This document shows, in pieces, positions 17,289 to 27,399 of a stretch of DNA of 43,516 bases. The stretch spans positions 1-43,516 of the forward strand of contig JAUVYG010000005.1 in the NCBI GenBank assembly GCA_030603185.1. The letters run 5' to 3'. The notes beneath the pieces were generated by a model. It saw only the letters and a program-made list of their open reading frames with translations. It was not told the origin of the DNA and did not search any database. How positions within the stretch are numbered: position 1 is the stretch's first letter; the number at the start of each line of letters is the position of its first letter. This DNA comes from Actinomycetota bacterium. GTDB lineage: Bacteria; Actinomycetota; JAUVYG01. The position numbers and the translations under genes are program-made.

Positions 17289-18161
17289 CTAGGCTATTGT
17301 CGCGGTTCTATTACCTACAGCGAAGCCCGCTGCCTTCAACGTTGCCTTTAGAAGCATTGCGATTGTCATGGGTCCTACTCCGCCGGGTACTGGCGTTATC
17401 GCACCAGCTATCGGAAGACATGACTCAAAATCAACATCACCGACAAGCCCTTCGTCGGTGCGGTTGACGCCGACGTCAATCACTATTGCTCCTTTTTTAA
17501 GCATGTCGCCAGTCACCATTTTCGGCACGCCCACAGCAGCAACCACGATGTCGGCCTGCTTTACCTCAGCAGCAAGGTCGACTGTGCGGGAGTGGCAAAT
17601 GGTTACCGTTGCACTCTCCTTGAGAAGCATCATAGAAATAGGCTTACCAACAATATTGCTGCGACCGATCACCACGGCCTTCTTTCCGGACACGTTGACG
17701 CCAAGGGTTTCGAGCATGACCATCACGCCCGTAGGAGTGCAAGGCTGGTGGCACTCTTCGCCAATGACCAGTCTGCCTACATTAATGGGGTGAAATCCGT
17801 CAACATCCTTGTCGGGCTCTATAAGCTCAAGAACCTTTTTCTCATTGATGTGAGAAGGAAGTGGAAGCTGCACCAGTATGCCGTGCACCTCGTCATCCTT
17901 ATTAAGGTCAGACACGATCTTGAGGAGCTCGGTCTCGCTGATTGTAGCGGGGAGCATGATCTGGACGGATTTCATTCCGACCTCCTCGCATCCTTTGTGC
18001 TTGTTGCGCACGTAAACCTCGGATGCGGGGTCCTCTCCAACGAGGACAACGGCTAGAGCTGGGGTAATACCGGTCTCAGCAACGAATGTGCTGACCTCAC
18101 GCTTTAGCTCCTGCCTTTTGGCGGCGGAAATAGCTTTACCGTCGATGATATCGGCGGACAT
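17289..18161 (-). CDS. folD: Bifunctional methylenetetrahydrofolate dehydrogenase/methenyl-THF cyclohydrolase
   Basis: [58 protein letters not shown] at 18161 has an AGGAG SD. Confidence 0.96.
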   Translation of the reverse strand: MSADIIDGKAISAAKRQELKREVSTFVAETGITPALAVVLVGEDPASEVYVRNKHKGCEEVGMKSVQIMLPATISETELLKIVSDLNKDDEVHGILVQLPLPSHINEKKVLELIEPDKDVDGFHPINVGRLVIGEECHQPCTPTGVMVMLETLGVNVSGKKAVVIGRSNIVGKPISMMLLKESATVTICHSRTVDLAAEVKQADIVVAAVGVPKMVTGDMLKKGAIVIDVGVNRTDEGLVGDVDFESCLPIAGAITPVPGGVGPMTIAMLLKATLKAAGFAVGNRTATIA

Positions 18162-18208
18162 CTGGCTCCTTTCGGTGGAGTTAGACAAAAACGACACTTG
18201 AATTCAAA

Positions 18209-18236
18209 ATCATACAGTAGAACCTTTAGCCCTCAA
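18209..18236 (-). promoter_or_regulatory. Putative promoter for folD-acsD
   Basis: TTGAGG - 16 nt - TATGAT on the minus strand. Confidence 0.4.
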
Positions 18237-18350
18237 AGCACATTTAATCGGGAAAATATATTGCCAGGTCACTCATAGTTTCAAGCCATCTGCCGATGCA
18301 TAATACTAGATGTCTGGCGCTCTATTTCTATTCAGGGAGGAACATACCTT

Positions 18351-20309
18351 ATGAAGGCGTCCATAGAAGCCTTGCGTAATGGACCCTCGGACGGTGCCCC
18401 TAAGGGTAAGAAGGGTTCGGCGGAAAAAGACCGCCGCAGGATGGTGAGCTTGTTCACCATTGCGTCCGCGATAGTAACCATCAGTATCGGCTATGTAGTC
18501 GGTACTCAGATCGCGAACAGTGTTCGGGCCCAGATGATGGAGTCCTACGCTATAGCTACAGCTACCCAAGTCAGAGGTACAGTTAACTCCTATATTAACG
18601 AGGCGGACCTTGCCACCCCATTCACCGGGGACAAGTACACCAACTTCCAGGAGTACATCAACAGGTCCATCGAGGGCACTAACGTTGTAAAGGTCAAACT
18701 ATGGAGACTGGACTCAACGGTACTCTACTCGAACGACCCAGAGATCGTCGGCAAGAAGTTCGCAACAAAAGAGCCCTTACAGATAGCACTTAAGGGCGAT
18801 CCCTACTATGAGGTGACCAACCTTCAAGCGGATGAGAACTACAGAGAGGCGAGCCAATACAACAGGCTCCTCGAGATCTATGTACCTGTATATCTAGACG
18901 ACGCGAACCCCACTAAGGTGTCCGGAGTCTACGAAGTCTACATGTCCGTACTACCCCTAGACAAGTATGCGGGTGACGTCATGCGCTCCCTATACTATGG
19001 CCTGGGAGTCTTGATCCTTCTTCTAATAATTATCGCCGAGGTCGCGTCATGGATGCTTCGTAAGCGAAATGACAAGCTGCGTGAGCTCAGTACACAACTC
19101 GAGATGCGCGCTGATACCGATGGACTTACTGGTCTATATAATCACCGCCACTTCCAGGGTCACCTTGAGCGCGAGCTCGCACGAGCCCTACGTTACAACG
19201 AGCCCATCAGCCTCCTTCTAATCGACCTGGACTTCTTCAAGTCGGTCAACGATCGCTATGGTCATCAGACTGGAGATGAAGTCCTGCGCCAGGTATCCAG
19301 TATCTTCGGTCAGGTTCTCAGAAACGTTGATTACGCTGCCCGTTACGGAGGCGAAGAGTTCATCGCCATACTCCCAGGAACTGATGCAGCAGGTGCCCTG
19401 ACTACAGCCGAGAGGCTACGTAAGGCAGCCGAGGACCTAAAGATCGACTCCGGTGACGGCAAGACTAACGTCAAGGTCACCCTCAGTTGCGGTGTAGCAG
19501 ACTATCCAAGCTGCGCGACCGAGCGTGAGTCGCTCATCGCGGCCGCTGACTCTGCCCTACTCTTCGCAAAGCGTAAGGGTCGTAACCGAGTCGTCTTCTT
19601 TAGAGACATAGCCGGATCCGAGATCCAGGAAGGTGATCTTGAGAAACTGGTCAGCAGACTGCAGAACGCAAGTATGCCTACTATCCAGGCACTCATGGCA
19701 GCGGTCGACTCCAGAGACTCCTATGATCGCTCTCACAGCAGGAACGTAGCCTCACTTGCTACCGGATTCGCACAGTCCATGGATCTGGAAGAGAATATGG
19801 CTCACGCCCTCGCATTGGCCGCTCAGGTCCATGATGTTGGCAAGGTAAATGTTCCCCGCAGCGTTCTTCAGAAGAATGAGCCCCTGACTACTGCTGAGAT
19901 CGAGGCGATCAGGAAGCATCCTGAAGCAAGCGCTAAGATCGTTGAATCTGCAGCTCAGATGGAGCAACTGCTCTCGGCAGTACTGCATCATCACGAGAAC
20001 TGGGATGGCACCGGATACCCCAACGGACTTTCAGGCGAATCGATACCACCGTTAGCCCGGATGCTTCGGATAATCGATGCCTTCGAGGCAATGGTCTCGG
20101 ACAGGCCATATCGACCAGCACTTGCTATCGAGGCAGCAGTCGAGGAGCTCAAGAAGAACTCTGGTACGCAGTTCGATCCGAACATGCTTGAGAAGTTCGT
20201 TCACAGCGTGAAGACACAAAAAATCGTTCCATTGCCTCCTGGTCCCAGTGAACTGGACGGAGATGACGCTAGCGAGCTAGCGGAGGAAACAGAGACTACC
20301 AGCACCTAA
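18351..20309 (+). CDS. Membrane-bound c-di-GMP enzyme: Cache-like sensor + GGDEF + HD-GYP
   Basis: 652 aa; two TM segments flank an extracytoplasmic region; I-site RNVD then YGGEEF; HD-GYP motifs HDVGK and HHENWDGTGYP. SD GGGAGGA upstream. Confidence 0.95.
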   Translation: MKASIEALRNGPSDGAPKGKKGSAEKDRRRMVSLFTIASAIVTISIGYVVGTQIANSVRAQMMESYAIATATQVRGTVNSYINEADLATPFTGDKYTNFQEYINRSIEGTNVVKVKLWRLDSTVLYSNDPEIVGKKFATKEPLQIALKGDPYYEVTNLQADENYREASQYNRLLEIYVPVYLDDANPTKVSGVYEVYMSVLPLDKYAGDVMRSLYYGLGVLILLLIIIAEVASWMLRKRNDKLRELSTQLEMRADTDGLTGLYNHRHFQGHLERELARALRYNEPISLLLIDLDFFKSVNDRYGHQTGDEVLRQVSSIFGQVLRNVDYAARYGGEEFIAILPGTDAAGALTTAERLRKAAEDLKIDSGDGKTNVKVTLSCGVADYPSCATERESLIAAADSALLFAKRKGRNRVVFFRDIAGSEIQEGDLEKLVSRLQNASMPTIQALMAAVDSRDSYDRSHSRNVASLATGFAQSMDLEENMAHALALAAQVHDVGKVNVPRSVLQKNEPLTTAEIEAIRKHPEASAKIVESAAQMEQLLSAVLHHHENWDGTGYPNGLSGESIPPLARMLRIIDAFEAMVSDRPYRPALAIEAAVEELKKNSGTQFDPNMLEKFVHSVKTQKIVPLPPGPSELDGDDASELAEETETTST

Positions 20310-20340
20310 CAAAGAAAGCTGACGAACACACCCTCCCTGG

Positions 20341-20388
20341 AATCCGGTGGGGGCGGCGACCAGGCCGCTCTCGCCGGATTTCTTATTT
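20341..20388 (+). terminator. Rho-independent terminator of the GGDEF/HD-GYP gene
   Basis: AATCCGG tggggg CGGC gaccag GCCG ctctcg CCGGATT followed by TCTTATTT. Confidence 0.75.
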
Positions 20389-21148
20389 ATATGCCTGAGT
20401 TCTCTACAATGGCAGCGACAGCCTGCGATACCGGAGAGTCATCTGGGAGATCCAATACCGGACGACCGGCATAGGCAAAATCTAGCACTTCATCCGAAGC
20501 GGGTATCTGCCCCATCAGATTGAGATCGCTCTCTTCGATCATCTGAAGTAGCGCAGGGTGAAGATCGCCCTGAACGCGACTGAGAACAAGACCAGCGCTC
20601 TTGATGTCCAAATCCATCTCTTCCGACAGCTTCTTGATACGAGCAGCCGTCTTGATGCCGACTGGGCTCGCATCCGAGACAATGAACAGTTGGTCGACCC
20701 CTTGGGTCGTACGACGGCTCATGTGTTCCAGTCCGGCCTCATTGTCGATGACAATATATGGATAGTTCTTAGAAAGAGCGTCAACGTGCTTGCGTAGAAG
20801 ATTGTTAGCAAAACAGTAACAACCTGCGCCTTCAGGGCGCCCCATCACCAAAAGATCGAATCCCTCGGACTCAACGAGGGCTTCCTCCATCTGCATCTCA
20901 AGGAAGGTCTCTTTCGGCATTCCAACAGGTAGTGCGTTACCACCAATAGCTTTGGCAGTTTCCTCTCTCACTGTGCCGATAGTCTTGTCGACCTCGACGC
21001 CAAGGACATCGTTCATGTTCACGTTCGCATCTGCGTCAACTGCGAACACCGGGGTATTCCCGGTTCGAAGAAGATGTCTTACCAACAATCCAGAAAACGT
21101 GGTCTTTCCGACTCCGCCTTTTCCGGCAATAGCTATTACCTTGCTCAT
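20387..21148 (-). CDS. cooC: Second CooC-type nickel-insertion/accessory ATPase
   Basis: MSKVIAIAGKGGVGKTTFSGLLVRHLLRTGNTPVFAVDADANVN; GRPEGAGCYCFANNLLR. ATG at 21148 has a GGAGG SD. Confidence 0.92.
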   Translation of the reverse strand: MSKVIAIAGKGGVGKTTFSGLLVRHLLRTGNTPVFAVDADANVNMNDVLGVEVDKTIGTVREETAKAIGGNALPVGMPKETFLEMQMEEALVESEGFDLLVMGRPEGAGCYCFANNLLRKHVDALSKNYPYIVIDNEAGLEHMSRRTTQGVDQLFIVSDASPVGIKTAARIKKLSEEMDLDIKSAGLVLSRVQGDLHPALLQMIEESDLNLMGQIPASDEVLDFAYAGRPVLDLPDDSPVSQAVAAIVENSGI

Positions 21149-21191
21149 GAGCGTGTCCTCCAATTTGTGACGATGCAGAGACTATACGGGT

Positions 21192-23084
21192 TTAGCGGGC
21201 TGATTTCCTCTTGGCCACCGAGGGGAACAGTGACTCGTCGGTATGAGGAATAAATAAGGCTGACATGTAGTGATCCATGTAGCTTGGCACGTGGCTAAGC
21301 TCAATATAGGTGAGCTTGCGGGCAATCTCTTTGGCTTTGGAGCGTGCACCCTCTGACTGGAGCGCTAACCTGGCTCCAAGCAATGAACCGTTTCCAACGT
21401 AGCGGAACTTTTCCAACGGCAGGTCTGGAAGCAGTCCGACCCCCACGGCCTTCTCGATATCCAGATAGTGTCCGAATCCTCCTGCGATGAGAACCTGGTC
21501 AATGGCATCGAGGGTGAGTCCGACGTTGTCCAGCAGGCTTGTAACGCCCGCGAATATCGCTCCCTTGGCTCTGATGAAATTATCGATGTCGTTTTCGTCT
21601 AGCACGATATCTTTACCGGTGCCGGATTCCATCGCGTCAACAAGCACATACTCCGGGGCGCCATCCCTCTCAGTTACCGCTTCAACGGATCTGTCCAGTT
21701 TTCCATCGGGCCCCAGAACGCCTGCCATGTACATCTCGGAAATCGCGTTGATGATGCCGGATCCGCAAATGCCGATGGGTTTGCCCTGACCAACGGTGAA
21801 CACCGTTGGTCTACGGGACATGGGATCGACCCTAACGAGCTCAATGGCCCCTTTTGCGGCTCTCATGCCATTCCGTATCCCACCACCCTCAAATGCTGGC
21901 CCAGCGGAGCACGCACAGGTCATCATCCACTCGCGATTGCCGAGGACCATTTCACCATTGGTACCCATGTCTACGAATAGGGTCAGCGGCTCGCGGTCAG
22001 CCACTGAGGTCGCTAGAACCCCGGCGACTATGTCGCCGCCAACATAGCTGGCAACACACGGAGCGATTGCAATGAGCCCCTTGGGCGACATGGCGATACC
22101 TGAATCAACCGCCGAGACCAGCCCGTAGTCGGTTATTGATGGGACATAGGGCTCTTCGCGAATGTACTTGGGGGGAATTCCCAGCAGCAATTGAGTCATC
22201 GTAGTATTTCCCGCCAGGCTGAGATAGATGATGGCGGAGTGATCCGAGCTGACCTCGGACAAGAGCTCATTGATGGTCTTCAGGACCGCCTCTCTTAGCT
22301 CAGAGAGGCCCTTGTCGTCGCGAGCATGAACGATCCTTGTGATCACATCGTCGCCGAAAGCGATCTGTGCGTTGTAGGCGGTTGCCCTGGCGATGATGCG
22401 GCCATCGTTCAGGTCGATCAACTCTGCGGCGCACGTCGTTGTGCCTATGTCCATAGCCACACCCAATAACGATGAGCTCGTATCCCCGGGCTCGATCTGT
22501 ATTACCCGTTGTCCAATGATCGTAACGGTCAGTTTCCAATCCGATTCACGGAAGAGGTGTACTGACTCGCGAATCACACCAAGAGAAATACTCGGCGTCT
22601 CAATGCCCTGCTCTACGAGAGCACGTTCCAGCCTCTCTTTATCTGCAGTGGGCTCCTCTAGAGAAGGCGGGGTGACCTCAAGATAGATCTTCCTAACGGC
22701 TGGGGGTTCCTCGAAGACAGGAAGGGACTCTTCGAAGTCCGAGCCCTTCAGGACTTTACTGTTGAGAACCTCGACACGCTTGCCCTCGGGTGGCTTGATG
22801 TGCGTGAGTGAAGTCTCTTCGGGAATCGTTACGACAATGTCCTCGGTTACCTTCGAGAGGCATGCCAGAACATAGCCGTCATCGCGGTCCTGTTGAGTAA
22901 GTTTTGGGCTCTTGCCCCCTACTACTTCCCCACTGTCGATCCGGACCCTGCATTTGCCGCAGGTGCCGGCGCCGCCACAGGCGGCGTAAAGGTGCACCTG
23001 GCCTCCGAGGGCGGCCCTAAATAGGTTCTCACCCTCGTCGACCTGTATTTCTACGTTGTCAGGAAGGAATAGTACCTTCGGCAA
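21192..23084 (-). CDS. RACo-like reductive activator of the corrinoid/iron-sulfur protein (2Fe-2S + ASKHA ATPase)
   Basis: 630 aa; CGGAGTCGKCRVRIDSGEV 2Fe-2S motif; ASKHA-type motifs GVAMDIGTTTCAAELIDL, LFVDMGTNGEMVLGN, VLIAGGFGHYLDIEKAVGVGLLPDLP. Confidence 0.93.
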   Translation of the reverse strand: MPKVLFLPDNVEIQVDEGENLFRAALGGQVHLYAACGGAGTCGKCRVRIDSGEVVGGKSPKLTQQDRDDGYVLACLSKVTEDIVVTIPEETSLTHIKPPEGKRVEVLNSKVLKGSDFEESLPVFEEPPAVRKIYLEVTPPSLEEPTADKERLERALVEQGIETPSISLGVIRESVHLFRESDWKLTVTIIGQRVIQIEPGDTSSSLLGVAMDIGTTTCAAELIDLNDGRIIARATAYNAQIAFGDDVITRIVHARDDKGLSELREAVLKTINELLSEVSSDHSAIIYLSLAGNTTMTQLLLGIPPKYIREEPYVPSITDYGLVSAVDSGIAMSPKGLIAIAPCVASYVGGDIVAGVLATSVADREPLTLFVDMGTNGEMVLGNREWMMTCACSAGPAFEGGGIRNGMRAAKGAIELVRVDPMSRRPTVFTVGQGKPIGICGSGIINAISEMYMAGVLGPDGKLDRSVEAVTERDGAPEYVLVDAMESGTGKDIVLDENDIDNFIRAKGAIFAGVTSLLDNVGLTLDAIDQVLIAGGFGHYLDIEKAVGVGLLPDLPLEKFRYVGNGSLLGARLALQSEGARSKAKEIARKLTYIELSHVPSYMDHYMSALFIPHTDESLFPSVAKRKSAR

Positions 23085-23093
23085 GCGGCTGGC

Positions 23094-24812
23094 CTAGAAC
23101 AATCCGACGGTCTTACCATCTTCATCGATATCTATACGGGTGCCCCCAGGGACTGATGGCAATCCAGGCATGGTACGCATATCGCCGCAGAGTGGATACA
23201 AGAAGCCAGCGCCGACAGCGGCCTTGACGTCCCTGATGGGTACTCTGAATCCAGTTGGACGACCCTTCAAGGTCGGGTCATGGCTGAGAGAGAGATGAGT
23301 CTTGGCCATGCATATGGCAAGGTCGCTCATTCCAAGATCGGTGTACTGCTTGATCTTCTTCTCTGCAAGTGGGGAGTAATCCACCCCGTCTCCACCGTAT
23401 ATCTCGGTGACGATGGTCTCGATCTTCTCTTTTATGGATGCGCTATCAGGATAGAGAAGCTTGAACTCGCTTGGCAGCTCAGCTGCCGTGATAACCGCTT
23501 TTGCAAGGTCCTCGGCGCCTTCTCCACCGTCAGCCCAGTGGGTCGAGACAACCGCGTCGGATGCTCCTGCGGAGATAGCCCGCTCACGAATCATATCGAT
23601 CTCAGCAGGAGTATCAGTCGCAAAAGCGTTGACACAAACAACTGTCGGAATACCGAACTTGTTCACGTTCTCGATGTGCTTCTCAAGATTGACCATTCCC
23701 GCTGCCAGTCCGTCAAGATCCTCTGCGAGTAGCCCCGGATCGAGTGGCTTACCTGCGATAATGGTGTATTTGCCACTGTGGCTCTTAAGCGCCCTAACAG
23801 TAGCAACGATGACGACCGCGTCTGGATACTGTCCTGAGTAGCGACACTTAATGTTGGCGAACTTCTCAAAGCCCATGTCAGCGCCGAAGCCTGACTCTGT
23901 TACTACGTAGTCACCAAGCTTTAGACCGACCTGGTCCGCGACGACCGAGCTGTTGCCGTGGGCTATGTTTGCGAATGGTCCTGCGTGCACAAGAACAGCT
24001 GAGTTCTCGAGTGTCTGGATCAGGTTTGGATTGATCGCATCCTTAAGCAGTACTGTCATTGCGCCGGCAACCTTGAGGTCCTCGGCTGTAACAGGCTCAC
24101 CGTCATATGAGAATGCAACTACGACGCGTCCAAGACGCTCGCGCATATCGTGAAGGCTGGTGGCCAGTGCGAGGATCGCCATCACTTCAGAGGCGACGGT
24201 AATATCGAACCCATTCTCACGCGGGTAACCGTTTGCACGACCGCCAAGACCGATTGTGATCTGGCGAAGAGCCCTATCGCTTACATCCACGACTCTTGGC
24301 CACAGAACGGAGTTAGGATCGATGTTCAGTTTGTTGCCGTGCATGATCGAGTTGTCGATAAAAGCGGCGCAAAGATTGTGAGCCATAGTCACCGCGTGAT
24401 TGTCACCGGTGAAGTGAAGATTGAAGTCCTCCATTGGAACGACCTGTGAGTATCCACCGCCGGCTGCACCGCCCTTGATGCCGAATACAGGGCCGAGAGA
24501 TGGCTGCCTGATGGCGGCAATGCTCTTCTTGCCTAGTCGAGCTAGACCTTGAGCGAGACCGACTGTCGTGGTCGTCTTTCCTTCCCCAAGAGGAGTAGGA
24601 GTAATAGCCGTTACATCGATGTACTTACCGTTCGGCCTGTCCTGAAGTCTTTTCAGTACATCCAAATTGATCTTGGCTTTGTACTTTCCGTATAGCTCTA
24701 GTTCGTCCTCTTTCAGGCCGAGCTCAGCGGCGATTTCTGTAATCGGCTTCATGACTGCGGCTTGAGCTATATCAAGATCGCTAGGCACATTCTTAGTGGC
24801 GGTTGTCAACAT
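23094..24812 (-). CDS. fhs: Formate--tetrahydrofolate ligase
   Basis: 572 aa; VTAITPTPLGEGKTTTTVGLAQGL, RQPSLGPVFGIKGGAAGGGYSQVVPMEDFNLHFTGD. SD AGGAGG before the ATG. Confidence 0.97.
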   Translation of the reverse strand: MLTTATKNVPSDLDIAQAAVMKPITEIAAELGLKEDELELYGKYKAKINLDVLKRLQDRPNGKYIDVTAITPTPLGEGKTTTTVGLAQGLARLGKKSIAAIRQPSLGPVFGIKGGAAGGGYSQVVPMEDFNLHFTGDNHAVTMAHNLCAAFIDNSIMHGNKLNIDPNSVLWPRVVDVSDRALRQITIGLGGRANGYPRENGFDITVASEVMAILALATSLHDMRERLGRVVVAFSYDGEPVTAEDLKVAGAMTVLLKDAINPNLIQTLENSAVLVHAGPFANIAHGNSSVVADQVGLKLGDYVVTESGFGADMGFEKFANIKCRYSGQYPDAVVIVATVRALKSHSGKYTIIAGKPLDPGLLAEDLDGLAAGMVNLEKHIENVNKFGIPTVVCVNAFATDTPAEIDMIRERAISAGASDAVVSTHWADGGEGAEDLAKAVITAAELPSEFKLLYPDSASIKEKIETIVTEIYGGDGVDYSPLAEKKIKQYTDLGMSDLAICMAKTHLSLSHDPTLKGRPTGFRVPIRDVKAAVGAGFLYPLCGDMRTMPGLPSVPGGTRIDIDEDGKTVGLF

Positions 24813-24958
24813 ATCCTCCTGGTTGGTTGGGGGGCTTATGAACTGAAATCAAGCATCACCTCTGATGAAGCGTGCTGGCCTAATTTATCACAAGACATTC
24901 CCAGCGTGAAGGCCTATTTACCTTGTCATTTGCGCGCGGGACAGGGTATGAAGAGTAC

Positions 24959-25150
24959 ATGAATAAATACATGCTAGTCAGCGCCTCGATTATCGAGGCC
25001 GAAACATCCGAGGAAGCGCAGAAAAAGTTGAGGGACAATATCGGTTCCATCTCAGACGGAGTCACACTAATATCCATCTCTGATGAGCTGGGTGCCCGGG
25101 CTACGATAGACCCGACACCACTCTGGCCACCGGCCAGAACTGACGACTAG
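24959..25150 (+). CDS. Small hypothetical protein
   Basis: 63 aa (MNKYMLVSASIIEAETSEEAQKKLRDNIGSISDG...), between divergent fhs and convergent aquaporin; plausible composition, no known domain recognised. Confidence 0.4.
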   Translation: MNKYMLVSASIIEAETSEEAQKKLRDNIGSISDGVTLISISDELGARATIDPTPLWPPARTDD

Positions 25151-25794
25151 GCCTCGGGTTTCGAGACTACCTTATAGACTAAAGCCCCGAGTAGGGCGCC
25201 TATGATCGGTCCGGCGATATATATGCCAAGTGCACCTATATCCCCACTGACAAGAGCCGGACCTATTGAACGTGCCGGGTTCATTGACGCGCCGGATATC
25301 GGACCAGCGAAAAGTGCCTCAAGACCGACCGTTGCACCGATTGCAATGGCGGCGGCACTGCCGACAGCCCTAGAGTCTGTGGCCATGGCCGTGATCACAA
25401 ACATCAAGAAGAATGTGAGTATTACCTCGACCAGAAATGACTGCCACATCCCACCCGAAGGGATCGTCGCTCCGAGTGAGGCGACATTGCCGAACAAGAC
25501 CAAAAGCACAAGAGCGGCGCTGATAGCGCCGCCGATTTGAGCTGCCCAATAGGGAAGTATCTGGCGGCTTGGGAAATGACCGGTGACGGCAAAGGCCAGC
25601 GTCACCGCAGGATTGATGTGTGCCCCACTTATATGGCCCACAGCGTAGATCATTATCATGACAATCAGCCCGAAAGCGATACCCACACCGATAGCCCCAA
25701 GTCCGGCCCCCGTCACTTCGTCAATGACTATGGCGCCCGCACCGGCGAAGACCAGCCCAAAGGTGGCTATGAACTCCGCTAGGTATTTTCGCAT
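25147..25794 (-). CDS. MIP-family aquaporin / glycerol facilitator
   Basis: 215 aa, six TM; SGAHINPAVTLAF and SGASMNPARSIGP double NPA motif. Confidence 0.93.
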   Translation of the reverse strand: MRKYLAEFIATFGLVFAGAGAIVIDEVTGAGLGAIGVGIAFGLIVMIMIYAVGHISGAHINPAVTLAFAVTGHFPSRQILPYWAAQIGGAISAALVLLVLFGNVASLGATIPSGGMWQSFLVEVILTFFLMFVITAMATDSRAVGSAAAIAIGATVGLEALFAGPISGASMNPARSIGPALVSGDIGALGIYIAGPIIGALLGALVYKVVSKPEA

Positions 25795-25797
25795 GGT

Positions 25798-26640
25798 TTA
25801 GAGGGTGAGCTCTCTCAGCTTAGCTATTCTCTGCTCGATAGGTGGATGAGTAGAAAACAGGCCCGCTAGGCTCTTGCCACTTAAAGGGTTCACAATGTAC
25901 ATGTGGGCCGTTGCCTGATTCACTTCCATCGGCGGGAGCGCCTTGGCTCCTCTACCCAGGGTCTCGAGCGCCGAGGCAAGCCCATGAGGTTGTCCGGCAA
26001 TCTGGGCCCCAGTCTGATCTGCAATGTACTCACGAGAGCGCGAGATCGCCATCTGAATAATAGCCGCAGCGATCGGTGCGAGGATGAATGCGGCAAGCGC
26101 GATGATCGGTCCCAGTGGCGATCGATCGCGCCCTCCACCGAACCACATAGCGATGTAGGCGATGAATGTAAGAGCGCTGGCCATAACCGCCGCCACGCTA
26201 CCGATCAGGATGTCACGGTTCTTTATGTGGGCAAGCTCGTGCGCAAGAACTCCTTCAAGTTCCGGAGTGGAAAGAGTTCGCAGCAAGCCTTCTGTAACGG
26301 CAACCGCCGCGTGTTCCGGGTTTCGACCGGTAGCGAAAGCGTTTAGTTGTTGATTCGGGATGATGTACAGCTTTGGCATTGGAAGCTGTGCTGAAGTTGT
26401 CAGCTTTTGCATCGAAGCGTAGAGCCCGGGTGCCTGTTCTTGAGTTACCGGCCGGGCCTTGCTCATTTTTATGGCAAGTTTATCGCTGGACCAGTAACTG
26501 AAAAAATTGAGCACTAGAGCGATACCGATACCAATGTATAGTCCCTGCCCACCCGGCATTAGAAAATTTCCGAGTCCGATCAAAAGGACGCTCAAAGCTG
26601 CCAATAACAGCACGGTCTTGACTTGGTTCATCGTACTCAT
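25798..26640 (-). CDS. htpX: HtpX-like M48 membrane protease
   Basis: 280 aa; HELAHIKNRD zinc motif, AFATGRNPEHAAVAVTEGLL, STHPPIEQRIAKL. Confidence 0.94.
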   Translation of the reverse strand: MSTMNQVKTVLLLAALSVLLIGLGNFLMPGGQGLYIGIGIALVLNFFSYWSSDKLAIKMSKARPVTQEQAPGLYASMQKLTTSAQLPMPKLYIIPNQQLNAFATGRNPEHAAVAVTEGLLRTLSTPELEGVLAHELAHIKNRDILIGSVAAVMASALTFIAYIAMWFGGGRDRSPLGPIIALAAFILAPIAAAIIQMAISRSREYIADQTGAQIAGQPHGLASALETLGRGAKALPPMEVNQATAHMYIVNPLSGKSLAGLFSTHPPIEQRIAKLRELTL

Positions 26641-26710
26641 CTGTGATTGCCTCCTTTAGCTTTCTTTGAAAATTTTATCACTCTGCAAGCAGAACCGCCC
26701 CACTCTAGCG

Positions 26711-27352
26711 TTAATTCTGTGCAAAATGCCTGAGTCTAGAGACCAGAAGTGATGAAATAACGGCAACATCCTCAGTGGGCAGGTAGTGTCCTGCGGTCTT
26801 GTCGAACATGATCTTTCCGCGCGGTGGGAACTCATCATCCCCCTCCCACATCAGTATCGCCATGGGGAAACGGGGAAAGGCCTCTATCCGAAATGCAACA
26901 TCAGCTGACATCTCTAGCCTCGTTCCACCGATGGCCTCTGCAGCACGCTCGAATCCAGCAGCATCACCGCCAAATCGACTCAGTAGCGGACCAACCGCCC
27001 TACCCTCGAACGATCGCGCATACCCATCGCGGGCCTCTGGTAAATTCCGAAAGGCCGTCCATTCCCCCGAAAGAGCGGAACCGTCGGCGGTCTCCAAATG
27101 ATGAAGGAATACCAGGCCTTCCTCAGTCGCAATGACGTCCTGCCATGGCCCTGAGTCATCCATTGAACGGGTAAGAGTGATCTGTTCAGCCCATCTCACT
27201 TTGAATATTGCGCCCAGCATCGAGCCGGTGACCGTGCGGGTCTCAGGGTCGTACGAATAGCCGGTCCGGGACGCGATTTGCGCCGGATCCATCGCCAATA
27301 ATGCTGTTTGGGCCATCTGTACCGACAGCTGGTACTTAAACGTCTCAGACAT
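26711..27352 (-). CDS. DUF3786 domain-containing protein
   Basis: Characteristic C-terminal part: PRFPMAILMWEGDDEFPPRGKIMFDKTAGHYLPTEDVAVIS. ATG at 27352 is the likely start. Confidence 0.75.
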   Translation of the reverse strand: MSETFKYQLSVQMAQTALLAMDPAQIASRTGYSYDPETRTVTGSMLGAIFKVRWAEQITLTRSMDDSGPWQDVIATEEGLVFLHHLETADGSALSGEWTAFRNLPEARDGYARSFEGRAVGPLLSRFGGDAAGFERAAEAIGGTRLEMSADVAFRIEAFPRFPMAILMWEGDDEFPPRGKIMFDKTAGHYLPTEDVAVISSLLVSRLRHFAQN

Positions 27353-27399
27353 TATCCTCAGTCTACCTGAGGTCATATTGGAAAACGAACGGAGATGCT

